From positions 1 through 64,000 of the forward strand of contig JAJPKM010000023.1 in the NCBI GenBank assembly GCA_021323735.1: a stretch of DNA of 64,000 nt. Direction: 5' to 3'. A model generated the notes under the pieces. That model ran no database searches. It was not told where the DNA came from and saw only the letters and a list, made by a program, of their open reading frames with translations. Of the stretch, positions 19,886 through 29,859 are shown in pieces (positions within the stretch are counted from its first letter, which is position 1; the number at the start of each line of letters is the position of its first letter). A program made the position numbers and the translations under genes. This DNA is from Gammaproteobacteria bacterium (GTDB lineage Bacteria > Pseudomonadota > Gammaproteobacteria > Steroidobacterales > Steroidobacteraceae).

Positions 19886-22341
19886 ATGCGGTCAGCGTAC
19901 TCGCGAATGCTTCGGTCGCTGGAAAAATAGCCCATATTCAGGCAATTGATCACCGCTTTGCGGCTCCATTCATCCTCCATCGCGTACAGCGCATCTACCC
20001 GCTCCTGCGCCTTTGCGTAGGCCGCGTAGTCGGCCAACACCAAGTAGGGCTCGCCCTCGCTCAGTAACCGCTCGACCACCGGCTTGGCATCGTCCGGGCG
20101 ATCCTTGGAAAAGAAGCCCGAGGCGATCAAATCCAACGTGCCCTTGAGGTCGGGATTTTCCTCCACCTCGCGTCCGGGGTTGTAGCCGGCCGCGCGGCGC
20201 GTCGCCACTTCATCGGCTGTGAGGCCGAATATGAACATGTTCTCGGCGCCCACATGATCGCGAATTTCGATATTGGCGCCGTCCAAGGTGCCGATGGTCA
20301 GCGCCCCGTTGAGCGCCAGCTTCATGTTGCCCGTTCCGGACGCCTCCATGCCGGCGGTAGAAATCTGCTGCGACAGGTCCGCGGCGGGCATGATTTTCTG
20401 TGCCAGCGATACGTCGTAGTCCGGCAGAAATGCCACGCGCAAATGGTCGCGCACCGCAACGTCCGAATCGATGGTGCGCGCTACGTTATTGATGAGCTTG
20501 ACGATGGCCTTCGCCATCACATAGCCGGGCGCCGCCTTGCCGGCAAAGATGACGACCCGGGGCACAGTCACGGCGCCGGGGTTCTCGCGAATCCGCCGGT
20601 AGCGGCTGACCACGTACAGAAGGTTCAGCAATTGCCGCTTGTATTCGTGGATTCTCTTCACCTGCACGTCGAACAGAAAACCGACGTCGATTTCCACGCC
20701 CGTGCGCCGCATCACCTCATCCGCCAGCCTCTGCTTATTGGTGCGCTTGATCCCGCGGAATTGGCGCCGAAACTCCCCGTCATCGGCCGCCGCGCTCAAG
20801 CGGCCCAACTCTTCCAGATCGTTCTCCCATGACCGCCCGAGATGCTGGGTCAGCAATGCGGAGAGCCCGAGGTTCGATTGCTTCAGCCAGCGCCGCACGG
20901 CGATTCCGTTGGTCACATTGATGAAGCGGTCGGGATAGATTTCCGCGAATCCGGCAAACACATGCCGGCGCATGATGTCGGAATGCAGCTGCGCAACGCC
21001 GTTGATCTTATGGCAGCCGACGATGGCGAGGTGCGCCATGCGAACCCGGCGGTCGGCGCCATCATCGATGATGGACAGCGTCCGCACGCGCTGCTGATCG
21101 CCGGGATAGGCTGACTCCACCAGGCGCAGAAAATTCTGATTGACCAGGTAGATGATTTCCAGATGCCGCGGCAGCAAACGCTCGAACATCGATACCGGCC
21201 AAGATTCGAGCGCCTCGGGCAGCAAGGTATGATTGGTATACGAAAACACGCCGCTCGTGATTCCCCAGCTCTCCTCCCACGACAGACCATTTTCGTCGAC
21301 CAGCAGACGCATCAGTTCCGGAATCGCCACCGCGGGGTGGGTATCGTTCAGCTGAATGGCGATCGCGTCGGGTAGAGAGGCAAGCGAGCGTCCCTCGCTC
21401 AAATGAGTGTGCAAAATATCTTGCAGGCTCGCGCTCACGAAGAAGTACTGCTGCTTGAGGCGAAGCTCCTTGCCCTGGGGAGTGGAATCGTCCGGATACA
21501 GCACGCGCGACAGATTCTTCGCCTCCAGCTGCTCCTGCACGGCCGCTGCATAGTCGCCGGCGTTGAAAGCCTCGATCTTGAAAGGCGTGATCGCGCGGCC
21601 CGACCACAACCTCAAGTGATTGACCGTCGGGCCGCCGTTGCCGGGGGTCAACTGATCGAAGGCGATGGCATAGAGGTCATTCGTGTCTACCCATCGGTGC
21701 GCTTCACCCACCGGGGTCGCCGCCGGGGCCTCGCTGCGCCCGCCGAATCGCACCGTATATCGCACCTGATTGCGGGGCATTTCCCACACGTTGCGCAGGC
21801 GCAGCCAGCTGCTGGCGAGTTCGCGCTGCCCGCCGTCCGCGCCGATCACCTGCGTGAATATTCCGTAGTCGTAGCGGATGCCGTAGCCGACGGCCGGATA
21901 CTGCAGCGTGGCGAGTGAATCCAGGAAACATGCCGCCAGGCGGCCCAAGCCGCCGTTCCCCAGGCCCGGGTCCACTTCCTGGGCGGCGATGTCGTCGAGC
22001 TCCAGGCCCATGCTCTTGAGCGCACTGCGCGCTTCCTGCATCAACTCTGCCCCGAGGCAGGACAGTGCGTTGATGAGCGATCGGCCGGGTAGATACTCGA
22101 CCGAGAAATAGCACACTCGCTTGACGTGGGCATTCGACACCCGCCGCTGTGTTGCCAGCCAGCGCAGCGTCAGCTCTTCGCGCACGGTCAGCGACAGAGC
22201 ATCATAGATATCCCGCGGCGTGGCCGAATCGGGGTTCTTGCCCAGCGTTCGGGTGAGTCGGTCCAGCAGCGCCGCGTGCAGCGTCCCCGCCTGCAGGGGG
22301 ACATTTCCGCGGCTGACGATTTGGGTGTCAATCGAATCCAT
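19861..22341 (-). CDS. glgP: Glycogen/maltodextrin phosphorylase (GT35)
   Basis: Releases glucose 1-phosphate from alpha-1,4-glucan ends using pyridoxal phosphate. It has 826 residues from ATG 22341 (MDSIDTQIVS), the usual family length. The PLP-binding segment EASGTGNMKLALNGALTIGT lies near residue 670; GNGGLGRLAACFLDSLATL and DYDVSLAQKIMPAADLSQQI are also diagnostic. No Shine-Dalgarno is visible before the ATG, but TATAAT sits ten bases upstream. First gene of glgP-glgX-malQ and divergent from polyphosphate glucokinase with a 66-base gap. Confidence 0.94.
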
Positions 22342-22351
22342 ATTACGAGTT

Positions 22352-22357
22352 ATTATA
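22352..22357 (-). promoter_or_regulatory. Candidate -10 box (TATAAT) for glgP
   Basis: A perfect TATAAT on the minus strand ends ten bases before the glgP ATG, which would place the transcription start within a few bases of the start codon and give a nearly leaderless mRNA. The -35 region (around CCTGGC) is weak. The site fits the absence of a ribosome-binding site but is inference. Confidence 0.4.
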
Positions 22358-22407
22358 GAGTTGTTATTCAGGCCAGGCAGTGCAAACCTTACAATGTTGG
22401 ATTCGGA

Positions 22408-23163
22408 TTGAATTCTTCCTCCTTGGCCGTGGGCGTCGATGTCGGCGGCTCTTCCATCAAATGTGCCCTCATCGATCTCGATACGGGTACATTCGTGGGC
22501 AAGCGCTTCAGTACGCCCACACCGGCACAGGATTCCACGGACTCCCTGCTTGCCGCACTGGCTTCCGTGGTCTCCAATATTCCCGGCGACCACGCGGTGG
22601 GCCTGGCATTTCCCAGCGTCATCCGCAACGGCGTCGTGCGCACGGCGGCCAATCTCAACAAGGCGTGGATCGGACAGCCGCTGGCGCAGCTCGCCTCACA
22701 GCGGCTGCAGCGATCCGTAGTCGCCATCAACGACGCCGATGCGGCCGGCCTTGCTGAGCTGCGTTACGGGGCGGCACGCGGCGTTCCCGGCACGGTGTTG
22801 CTGCTGACATTGGGCACCGGCATCGGCAGCGCATTGTTCGTCGATGGACGGCTGGTACCGAATACCGAGTTCGGACACCTACAGGTCGCGGGACGAGAGG
22901 CGGAGAAGCGCGCCTCGGGGCGCGCCAAGGTCGAGGGCGGCTTGAGCTGGGATGGCTGGGCCGCCGAATTGAACTTGGTTCTGAGTGAATTACATGCGCT
23001 GCTGTGGCCCGATCTCATCGTCCTCTGCGGAGGCATCACCGAAGAGCCGGAGAAGTTCATGGACAAGCTGCAATGTGAAGCGCCGCTATGTATCGGATCC
23101 ATGCGGTCGGAAGCCGGCATCGTGGGCGCGGCATTCGCCACGGTTAGTTCTCCGCGAATGTAG
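22408..23163 (+). CDS. ppgK: Polyphosphate glucokinase (ROK family)
   Basis: Phosphorylates glucose using polyphosphate (and often ATP). About 251 residues of ROK fold: phosphate loop VGVDVGGSSIKCALIDLDTG, catalytic Asp in AINDADAAGLAELRYG, LTLGTGIGSALFVDG, and VPNTEFGHLQVAGREAEKRA, which is the polyphosphate-glucokinase pattern. The start is not firm: TTG 22408, TTG 22423 and GTG 22429 all precede the phosphate loop and no ATG is available. Divergent from glgP, it would trap free glucose from MalQ and GlgX as glucose 6-phosphate. Confidence 0.88.
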   Translation: MNSSSLAVGVDVGGSSIKCALIDLDTGTFVGKRFSTPTPAQDSTDSLLAALASVVSNIPGDHAVGLAFPSVIRNGVVRTAANLNKAWIGQPLAQLASQRLQRSVVAINDADAAGLAELRYGAARGVPGTVLLLTLGTGIGSALFVDGRLVPNTEFGHLQVAGREAEKRASGRAKVEGGLSWDGWAAELNLVLSELHALLWPDLIVLCGGITEEPEKFMDKLQCEAPLCIGSMRSEAGIVGAAFATVSSPRM

Positions 23164-23286
23164 GAGTCTGCCTACATCCGCCCCCCGGCCGCCAACACGG
23201 CACTAGAACGCTCAGGCAGGGTCTTCGCCAGAACGCTCGCCGCCGCGGCCGTTGTCTCGCTGGCGGCGTGCGCCACCGCGCCGCGC

Positions 23287-23739
23287 GTGATTCCACGGCC
23301 CGAGTCCTCCACGCCTCAGCCGCCCGCCGCACGGCAACCCCCGACACGGCAACTCCCCGCGGCCGAAACCATGCTTGCCACGGCGCAGTCCATGATCGGC
23401 CAGCCCTATCGCTTTGGCGGCGCTTCGCCCGGCGGGTTCGACTGCAGCGGCTTGGTCGAATACGCGGCGATGAGCGCGGGAATCCGCATGCCGCGCACGG
23501 CGGCGGAACAGCTTAAGGTCGGTTCGCCGGTGGCTCGCGCGGATCTACAGGCCGGCGATCTGGTCTTCATGCACCTCGCTCACAAGGAATTGCATGTGGC
23601 CATTGCCCTCGACGGGCAACTGTTCGTACACGCGCCATCCGGCGGCGGCCATGTGCGCATCGACTCCCTCCTGGCTGGGCCGTACGCGAAGGGGTTCATC
23701 GGCGCAAGGCGTGTCGTGCCGTTCGACGCAGTCAAGTAG
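23287..23739 (+). CDS. NlpC/P60 family cell-wall hydrolase; lipoprotein signal upstream lacks a start codon
   Basis: C40 cysteine peptidases cleave peptidoglycan stem peptides. Motifs: YRFGGASPGGFDCSGLVEYA with the catalytic Cys, then HVAIALDGQLFVHAPSGG with the His. The first usable start is GTG 23287 (150 residues). However, the same frame upstream, open since the ppgK stop at 23163, encodes RTLAAAAVVSLAAC, a textbook lipoprotein signal, with no ATG, GTG or TTG before it. The true N-terminus may therefore use a non-standard start or have been lost by mutation or sequence error. It lies downstream of ppgK on the same strand. Confidence 0.75.
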   Translation: MIPRPESSTPQPPAARQPPTRQLPAAETMLATAQSMIGQPYRFGGASPGGFDCSGLVEYAAMSAGIRMPRTAAEQLKVGSPVARADLQAGDLVFMHLAHKELHVAIALDGQLFVHAPSGGGHVRIDSLLAGPYAKGFIGARRVVPFDAVK

Positions 23740-25537
23740 CCGCGGCCGCGGCCTCCGGCGATTCTGCGGCGGCCGCGGCAAATTGCAGAGCGGCAAGCCT
23801 GGCATACAGCGGGCTGTGTACCAGCAGTTCGGCATGCGTACCCACCGCGATCTTGTGGCCGTAGTCCATCACCACGATGCGATCGGCCTTGAGCACCGTC
23901 GCAAGCCGGTGCGCGATGATGATGGTGGTGCGGCCGCGCATGAGTTTCTCCAGCGCCTGCTGCACCAATCGTTCGGATTCCGCGTCGAGTGAACTGGTGG
24001 CTTCATCGAGCAGCAGGATGGGTGGATCCTTGAGGATGGCCCGGGCCAGCGCGATGCGCTGGCGTTGCCCACCGGACAATCGTGTGCCGCGCTCGCCGAG
24101 GAAAGTGTCATAGCCCTGCGGCAGTTTGCGCAGGAATTCATCGGCGGCGGCGGCCACGGCGGCCGCTTCGATTTCCGCATCGCTGGCCGAGGGCCGCCCG
24201 TAGCGAATGTTATCGCGCGCGCTGGCGCCGAACAGTACCGTGTCCTGAGGCACCAGACCGATCTGCGAGCGAACTTCTTCCGGCCGAAGGTCTGCGAGCC
24301 GGATCTCGTCGATCAGTACCCGCCCGGCGTCCGGATCGTAGAAGCGTAACAACAATTGAAAGGTCGTACTCTTTCCGGCGCCCGATGGGCCCACGAAGGC
24401 GATGGTTTCGCCCGGCGCCACCTCGAGGTTGAAATTATCGAGCGCGGCATGCTGCGGACGCGACGGATAATGGAAGGTGACATTGTCGAAGCGGATGGCG
24501 CCTTGCACTCGGGCCGGCAATTCCACCGGCCGCTCCGGCGCGCGGATGACCGGCCGCGCTTGGAGCAATTCGCTCAGGCGTTCCATGGCGCCGGCGGCAC
24601 GCTGCACCTCGCCCCACATTTCAGAAAGTGCGGCGGCCGAAGTGCCCACGAAAGCGGCATATACCAGGAACTGCGCGAGCTGGCCGCCGGTCATGGTACC
24701 GCCGACCACCTGGCGCGCGCCCAGCCAGAGCACGAACGTAATCCCGCCGAACACCAGCATGATTCCTATGGCGGTCAGGGCAGCGCGCACTTTGGTGCGC
24801 CTTACCGCGGTGGCAAAACTCGCTTCCACGGCGTCGCTATAGCGCTGGCTCTGCAATTCCTCCATGGTGAAGGCCTGCACGGTCTGGATGGCGTTCAAGG
24901 TCTCGTCGGCGAGCCCGCTGGTATCGGCGATGCGATCCTGCGAGGCTCGGGACAGGCCGCGCACCCGCCGGCCCGTGATGATGAGCGGGGCGATGACCAC
25001 CGGAATCAGGATCAGAATGACCCCCATGAGCTTGGCACTGGTGAACCCCATCAACACGATGGCGCCCACCAAGCTGAGCGTGGAACGCAGGACAATGGAG
25101 AGATTGACGCCGGAGATGGCCTGCACCAGCGTGGTATCGGCGGTCAGGCGTGACAGCACTTCACCGACACGGGTGGTTTCATAGAACAAGGGGTCCATGC
25201 GCACTACCCGGCGGTACACCGCCGAGCGCAGATCCGCCACCACCCGCTCCCCCACCCACGTGACCAGGTAGAAGCGCAGGGCCGCGAACATGCCGAAGAC
25301 CACCGCGGCAGCGAGGAACGCGAGGAACCAGCGATTGATCGTGCCGGCATCCCGACCCGCAATGCCATGATCGATCAGCTGCCGCAATGCCAGGGGAAGG
25401 GCCAGCTGAGCACCGGCGGCGATGAGCAGGGCGCACGAAGCCGCCGCCATCATCCCCCAGTACGGACGTAGGAATGGCAGCAGCGCCAGCAAGGGATGCA
25501 GCGACTTGGCGCGGGGTCGCTCCGCGGGCGAACTCAT
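23732..25537 (-). CDS. ABC exporter, fused permease and ATPase (MsbA/ABCB-like)
   Basis: A 601-residue half-transporter: six membrane helices over about residues 20-320, then an ATP-binding domain with Walker A GPSGAGKST, signature LSGGQRQRIALARA, Walker B ILLLDEATSSLD and the switch His in IIAHRL. Such proteins export lipids or peptides as homodimers. The ATG at 25537 (MSSPAERPRAKSLHP) is chosen because an upstream extension would overlap the divergent TonB receptor. The C-terminus is Ala-rich. Substrate is unknown. Its 3' end overlaps the NlpC gene by eight bases, tail to tail. Confidence 0.9.
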   Translation of the reverse strand: MSSPAERPRAKSLHPLLALLPFLRPYWGMMAAASCALLIAAGAQLALPLALRQLIDHGIAGRDAGTINRWFLAFLAAAVVFGMFAALRFYLVTWVGERVVADLRSAVYRRVVRMDPLFYETTRVGEVLSRLTADTTLVQAISGVNLSIVLRSTLSLVGAIVLMGFTSAKLMGVILILIPVVIAPLIITGRRVRGLSRASQDRIADTSGLADETLNAIQTVQAFTMEELQSQRYSDAVEASFATAVRRTKVRAALTAIGIMLVFGGITFVLWLGARQVVGGTMTGGQLAQFLVYAAFVGTSAAALSEMWGEVQRAAGAMERLSELLQARPVIRAPERPVELPARVQGAIRFDNVTFHYPSRPQHAALDNFNLEVAPGETIAFVGPSGAGKSTTFQLLLRFYDPDAGRVLIDEIRLADLRPEEVRSQIGLVPQDTVLFGASARDNIRYGRPSASDAEIEAAAVAAAADEFLRKLPQGYDTFLGERGTRLSGGQRQRIALARAILKDPPILLLDEATSSLDAESERLVQQALEKLMRGRTTIIIAHRLATVLKADRIVVMDYGHKIAVGTHAELLVHSPLYARLAALQFAAAAAESPEAAAAAT

Positions 25538-25652
25538 GCCGGCATGATCCCACAACTGCGCGTTGCGTGTCCGCAACTGATTGATCTTGAGCCTTTCAAC
25601 CGGCATGCCAATATGTTGCAATGAAGTCAAGCAACCCTCGAGGATGGATCAC

Positions 25653-28106
25653 ATGAAGGACCACCGCGTTCATCTCCCCTTGCTGATCGTAAGTGGCTTG
25701 GCGGCATTGGGCGCCGGCCCATCCCGCGCCGACACCGCGGCGCCGGATACCGGCGGCCCGCTGCAGGAAATCACGGTCACGGCGACCCGCCACGAGGAAG
25801 GTCTCAGCAAGGTGCCCATCAGTGTCACGGCGCTGACACAGGACGCCATGGACCTGCGCGGCATCAAGGATTTCCAGGATGTGGTGCACTTCACGCCCGG
25901 CGTGAACATCGACAACTCGGGCACCAACAACATTGCCATTCGCGGCATCGCCTCGACGGGGGGCGCCGGCACCACCGGCATCTACATCGACGACACGCCG
26001 ATCCAGATCCGCGGCACCGCCTTCAACCCCGATGACGCCCTGCCAAAGACCTTCGATGTCGACCGCATCGAAGTGCTGCGCGGACCTCAGGGCACGCTGT
26101 TCGGCGCAGGCTCCGAGGGTGGCACGGTACGCTATATCACGACTCAGCCCAGCCTCACCAAGAACAGCATTTACGCCCGCGAGGAAGTCTCTTCCACACA
26201 GGGAGGAGCGATCAGCTACGAGGGCGGCATTGCGGCAGGCGGACCCTTGATCGATAACGTGCTGGGCGCGCGGGTGAGCGTTTGGTACCGCCGCGACGGC
26301 GGTTACATCGACAACATCAATCCGGTGTCGCTCGCCACCGTGCAGAAGAATGCCAACTTCGACGAGACCGCGCTGTATCGGCTGGCCTTCGTCTATGCGC
26401 CCTCGGATCAGTGGACGATCACACCCAGCATCTACTACCAAGACCGGTTCCGGAACAACGTCGAGGACTACTGGCCGATCTATTCGAATCCCGGCAAGGA
26501 CCGATTGGTCAGTGCGGACCCTGATCTACGCTCCGATCCGGATCGATTCTATCTGGCGTCCCTGAAAGTCGAAGGGAATCTGGGGTTCGCCAAGCTCATC
26601 TCCAATACCTCGTACTTCCATCGCAAAGAGGAAACCGGCTACGAAGGCACGCTGTACAACCTGGGGTTTTATCAGTCCTTGGTGTTTCGAAACACCGACG
26701 GCACTACCGCTTCCACTCCTTATCCCTTGCTCGATGGGGCAGGACTGCATCTACCCGCCGGCGCCACCGATTATCGGTCGCCCAACTCCATCGACAATGG
26801 GCAGCAAAACCTCACTGAGGAAATCCGCCTGCAATCGGCGGACACGAACTCGCCGCTGTTCTGGACCACGGGTTTCTTCTTCAGCACGGACCGGCAGACG
26901 TATCTGGAGCAGATTCACGATCCGCTGCTGAATGAACTCTCCTTGGCTGCCACGGGCCAGCCTTACACCAATTGGTTCGTGGATCCGAATACCGGCCTGA
27001 CGGTCGACTACGATCCGCGTTTTCCGAACGATTCTTATTTCCTGCAAACCAAAGCGACCGATCAACAGTATGCGCTGTTTGCCGAAGGGACCTACGCCTT
27101 CACCGATCAGTACAAGCTGACGCTGGGCGCGCGCTACTCGAGGATCAAGTTCACCAATGATTCGCTGACCGGGGGGCCGCAACTATTTCTGCCGCCGCAG
27201 ACGGTGGATGTGTCGCAAACGGAGAATTCGTTCACGCCCAAGGTCAGCTTCTCCTACCAGCAGGATCCGCGAAATTTATACTACGCCACCTATGCCAAGG
27301 GGTTCCGTCCGGGCGGCGCCAACAACCCTGTGCCGCAGGCTGCGTGCGCGCCGGACTTCAAGATCTTCGGCATCACGCAATCGCCACCAACCTTCGGGTC
27401 CGATACCGTCAACAGCTTTGAAGTGGGCGCGAAGAACAACATCGACAATCGCGTGAAAATCGCCAGCAGTATCTACTACATCCGCTGGAACAACATTCAG
27501 CAGAGCGTGCTGCCGCCAACCTGTCAAATCACCTTCATCGCAAATCTTGGCACCGCGGTCGCGAAAGGCGGAGACATACAAGCCGACATCGCGTTGACGG
27601 ATAATTTCACCGCCGAAATCACCACGGGCTACACCAGCGCGCGTTACGTACAAGATTCAAAATTCTCGGCTGACGAACTCAAGTCCATCGTTTCCAAAGG
27701 GGATGCCATCGTCGGCCAAAGCGGCGAACCACCCGGACAACCGGGGGCGCCCTTTACCTTCAGCGTGGGATTGGAGTACAAGTTCAACCTATTCGATCTG
27801 CCCTCGTTCGTGCGCGTCGACGATGAGTACTCGGGCCGCAATAAATATCCCTCCGCGGCCCAAGACCCCAACACGCAGCAGTTCAACGCTGCGTTCTATG
27901 CGCTGTCCTCGACCAATCTGGCGTCGGCGCGCGCCGGCGTAAATTTCGGCGGCTGGCAGGCGGCGCTATTCGTCGACAACCTGACCGACACGCACACCGT
28001 AAACAATTATAATTTCTCGATCTACCCGGGCGATGCCAGTCGCCTCGAGCGGCAGTACACATTCAGGCCGCGCACGGTAGGGCTGACCATCACTTATCGG
28101 AATTGA
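25653..28106 (+). CDS. TonB-dependent outer-membrane receptor
   Basis: An 817-residue receptor. The signal peptide ends near GPSRADTAA; a TonB-box-like EITVTATRHEEGLSKVPISV follows, then the plug (LRGIKDFQDVVHFTPGV, DRIEVLRGPQGTLFGAGSEGG), a 22-strand barrel (GARYSRIKF, YATYAKGFRPGGANNP) and a C-terminal strand ending PRTVGLTITYRN. Such SusC-unrelated receptors with PISV-type plugs are abundant in sterol and aromatic degraders; the ligand is unknown. Of two close ATGs (25644, 25653) the second has GAGG at good spacing. It is divergent from the ABC exporter. Confidence 0.92.
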   Translation: MKDHRVHLPLLIVSGLAALGAGPSRADTAAPDTGGPLQEITVTATRHEEGLSKVPISVTALTQDAMDLRGIKDFQDVVHFTPGVNIDNSGTNNIAIRGIASTGGAGTTGIYIDDTPIQIRGTAFNPDDALPKTFDVDRIEVLRGPQGTLFGAGSEGGTVRYITTQPSLTKNSIYAREEVSSTQGGAISYEGGIAAGGPLIDNVLGARVSVWYRRDGGYIDNINPVSLATVQKNANFDETALYRLAFVYAPSDQWTITPSIYYQDRFRNNVEDYWPIYSNPGKDRLVSADPDLRSDPDRFYLASLKVEGNLGFAKLISNTSYFHRKEETGYEGTLYNLGFYQSLVFRNTDGTTASTPYPLLDGAGLHLPAGATDYRSPNSIDNGQQNLTEEIRLQSADTNSPLFWTTGFFFSTDRQTYLEQIHDPLLNELSLAATGQPYTNWFVDPNTGLTVDYDPRFPNDSYFLQTKATDQQYALFAEGTYAFTDQYKLTLGARYSRIKFTNDSLTGGPQLFLPPQTVDVSQTENSFTPKVSFSYQQDPRNLYYATYAKGFRPGGANNPVPQAACAPDFKIFGITQSPPTFGSDTVNSFEVGAKNNIDNRVKIASSIYYIRWNNIQQSVLPPTCQITFIANLGTAVAKGGDIQADIALTDNFTAEITTGYTSARYVQDSKFSADELKSIVSKGDAIVGQSGEPPGQPGAPFTFSVGLEYKFNLFDLPSFVRVDDEYSGRNKYPSAAQDPNTQQFNAAFYALSSTNLASARAGVNFGGWQAALFVDNLTDTHTVNNYNFSIYPGDASRLERQYTFRPRTVGLTITYRN

Positions 28107-28120
28107 CGTGGGTCCGTGAA

Positions 28121-28342
28121 CTATCGGACTGAGGCGGCGCGCAGCAGCGTCCGGGCGAGGCCGGAGGCCTGCGCCAATCCATCGCTGAACCACTGGGTTC
28201 CGGACCGCAACGTGTTGACGGCCGCGGGATAATTGACCGAACACTGCACGGCGACCACGAAGTCGCGCCATTGCCTTTGATTGGAAAACTTTCGCTTGAT
28301 GTCTTCGAAAGCGTTCACGGCGGCGTTTGGCAGATCTTTCAT
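28121..28342 (-). CDS. Small hypothetical protein (73 aa)
   Basis: ATG 28342 is preceded by GGAG at short spacing. The product (MKDLPNAAVNAFEDIKRKFS, then QRQWRDFVVAVQCSVNYPAA) is mostly helical, has no signal or membrane segment and matches nothing I recognise. It ends 14 bases from the end of the TonB receptor, convergent with it. Amino-acid composition is protein-like with few rare residues, so I keep it as a probable gene. Confidence 0.45.
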   Translation of the reverse strand: MKDLPNAAVNAFEDIKRKFSNQRQWRDFVVAVQCSVNYPAAVNTLRSGTQWFSDGLAQASGLARTLLRAASVR

Positions 28343-28419
28343 GGCTCCACAATGCCCCAATTAGTGACTAGGTACAGTCGGCGGCGTCCCGTGCCCGCGC
28401 GTAGGACTACCCTCACGGA

Positions 28420-29181
28420 TTAATTAACCTGGTAGCCTCTGGCCGTTAAACATGCCGACATGGCGCGGTCGTAATTGCTGCGGCTCATCGCGGAACCTCC
28501 GGGCTCGCCACCGCCCGGCTGTGTCGGATCGAAACCGGTTTGCCCCTTGGCCCAGGTGTGGCATTCGAACTGGTCGGCCGCTTGTTGATCCTTGGACTGG
28601 CCGCCCTTCGGATAGATGATGAGGTCTTGCTGCGCGTTATCTGGCGGCGAAGATGGCGCGTCCGCGTCCGTGGGCGGATCGGCCACGGCATAACCGTTCT
28701 GGTCGGCCTGCCAGGTGTAGTACACGTTGTCCGCATAGTAGTAGGGGATCCCGCCGAACCACACCGTCGAGTAGTACGGCGGAAGCACGGAAATGACCAA
28801 GCCCGGCGGCGGCACCACCACGGCGAATCCGGGACCGCGCGGCGCATACCAAATACCGCCGCTGAAGTAGAAGCGATCTCTGCCGCGGTAGTAGGGTCGG
28901 TAACCTTCGGGCAGCGATGACCTGACGCTGCCCACCGCGGGGTAGTAGCGGCCATGATTGTGCCGAGCATCCAGCACCTGGCCGCGTGCATCCACGGCTG
29001 GACGACCCTGTGGACCTCGGCCTTCGCCCCGGCCCTGCTCTCGACCCTCGTGACCTTGCTCGCGACCCTGCTGCCGTGACTGTTCGGGACGACCGTGTTC
29101 CTGTGCGGCCGCCGGCTGCCAGCCTCCACCGAAAAACAGTGCCGATGCGCACAGTAGAGCCGCTTTGGATGCATGGTTCAT
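28420..29181 (-). CDS. Exported DUF6515-like protein
   Basis: About 253 residues with a signal peptide (AALLCASALFFGGGWQPAAAQ). A charged Gln/Arg/Gly-rich linker follows (PEQSRQQGREQGHEGREQGR), then the YRPYYRGRDRFYFSGGIWY and VVVPPPGLVISVLPPYYSTV segments typical of DUF6515 proteins, and a C-terminal tail with FECHTWAKGQTGFDPTQP and AMSACLTARGYQVN. ATG 29181 has GGAG five bases upstream; earlier in-frame starts give an unlikely extension. Location is periplasm or cell surface; function is unknown. The next gene upstream shares the C-terminal tail motifs. Confidence 0.8.
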   Translation of the reverse strand: MNHASKAALLCASALFFGGGWQPAAAQEHGRPEQSRQQGREQGHEGREQGRGEGRGPQGRPAVDARGQVLDARHNHGRYYPAVGSVRSSLPEGYRPYYRGRDRFYFSGGIWYAPRGPGFAVVVPPPGLVISVLPPYYSTVWFGGIPYYYADNVYYTWQADQNGYAVADPPTDADAPSSPPDNAQQDLIIYPKGGQSKDQQAADQFECHTWAKGQTGFDPTQPGGGEPGGSAMSRSNYDRAMSACLTARGYQVN

Positions 29182-29197
29182 GGGAACTCCAGAACTC

Positions 29198-29776
29198 TTA
29201 GGTGACCGTGTAGCCGCGTCCCTGCAGACAAGCCCCGATCGCGCGCTTGTAGCTGTCGGCTCGTGCGCGCCCTTCCGCGGCGCTCTCATTGATCTGTTGC
29301 TGCGTCTGCCGCGCCTCCACTTGGGCATTCGCATCCGCCACGGAACCCACGACGGCCCCGGTCGCTGCGCCGAGAACCAGTCCGGCACCTGCGTTGCGCG
29401 GTCCGCCGATGATGGCACCGATGATTCCCCCGGCGATGGCTCCGGCGGCGGTATTCGCTCCCGGCGGAGTCGAGGGCTGCACGATCACCCGCTCATAGGC
29501 GCTGGCGTCGGCGCGGCTAGGATCCACTCCGGTCTGCTGCACGGCCCATAAGTGACATTCGTAGCGGTCGCGTTCGGTCTGTTCCGGACTCTGTCCATGC
29601 GCCGGATAGACGAACACCCGCTGCGGGGGCGGTGGAGGCGGCGCGGGCGCCCGGTACACCCGCGGCGGCGCGTTCACGCAGGCACTTAACAGCCCCAGCA
29701 GTGCGGCCGCCGCGGCACCGCGCGTGATCGTACCGGGAAGACGTCGATTTTCGGACAGTTTCATGCGTTCATCCAT
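29198..29776 (-). CDS. Glycine-zipper lipoprotein
   Basis: A 192-residue protein with lipobox ALLGLLSAC and a Pro-rich segment (APAPPPPPPQRVFVYP). Next come a RYECHLWAVQQTGVDPSRAD motif, a glycine zipper (AAGAIAGGIIGAIIGGPRNA, then GLVLGAATGAVVGSVAD) and a C-terminal YKRAIGACLQGRGYTVT. Glycine zippers insert into membranes or pack as hairpins, as in SlyB/YMGG-type lipoproteins. AGGA lies eight bases before ATG 29776. It is 16 bases upstream of the DUF6515-like gene, with which it shares two motifs, so both are probably one operon. Confidence 0.82.
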   Translation of the reverse strand: MDERMKLSENRRLPGTITRGAAAAALLGLLSACVNAPPRVYRAPAPPPPPPQRVFVYPAHGQSPEQTERDRYECHLWAVQQTGVDPSRADASAYERVIVQPSTPPGANTAAGAIAGGIIGAIIGGPRNAGAGLVLGAATGAVVGSVADANAQVEARQTQQQINESAAEGRARADSYKRAIGACLQGRGYTVT

Positions 29777-29859
29777 ACTCTTAATCCTTCCAGATCAACG
29801 TCTAGCACCACTCTTAGTTGACACGCCAAAAGCCGCGGAGTTCGCCGCCCGCCAGCCGA

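Noticed and set aside
22342-22593. An 84-codon N-terminal extension of glgP
   Set aside because: It would run through the start of the divergent ppgK gene, and glgP from 22341 already has normal family length.
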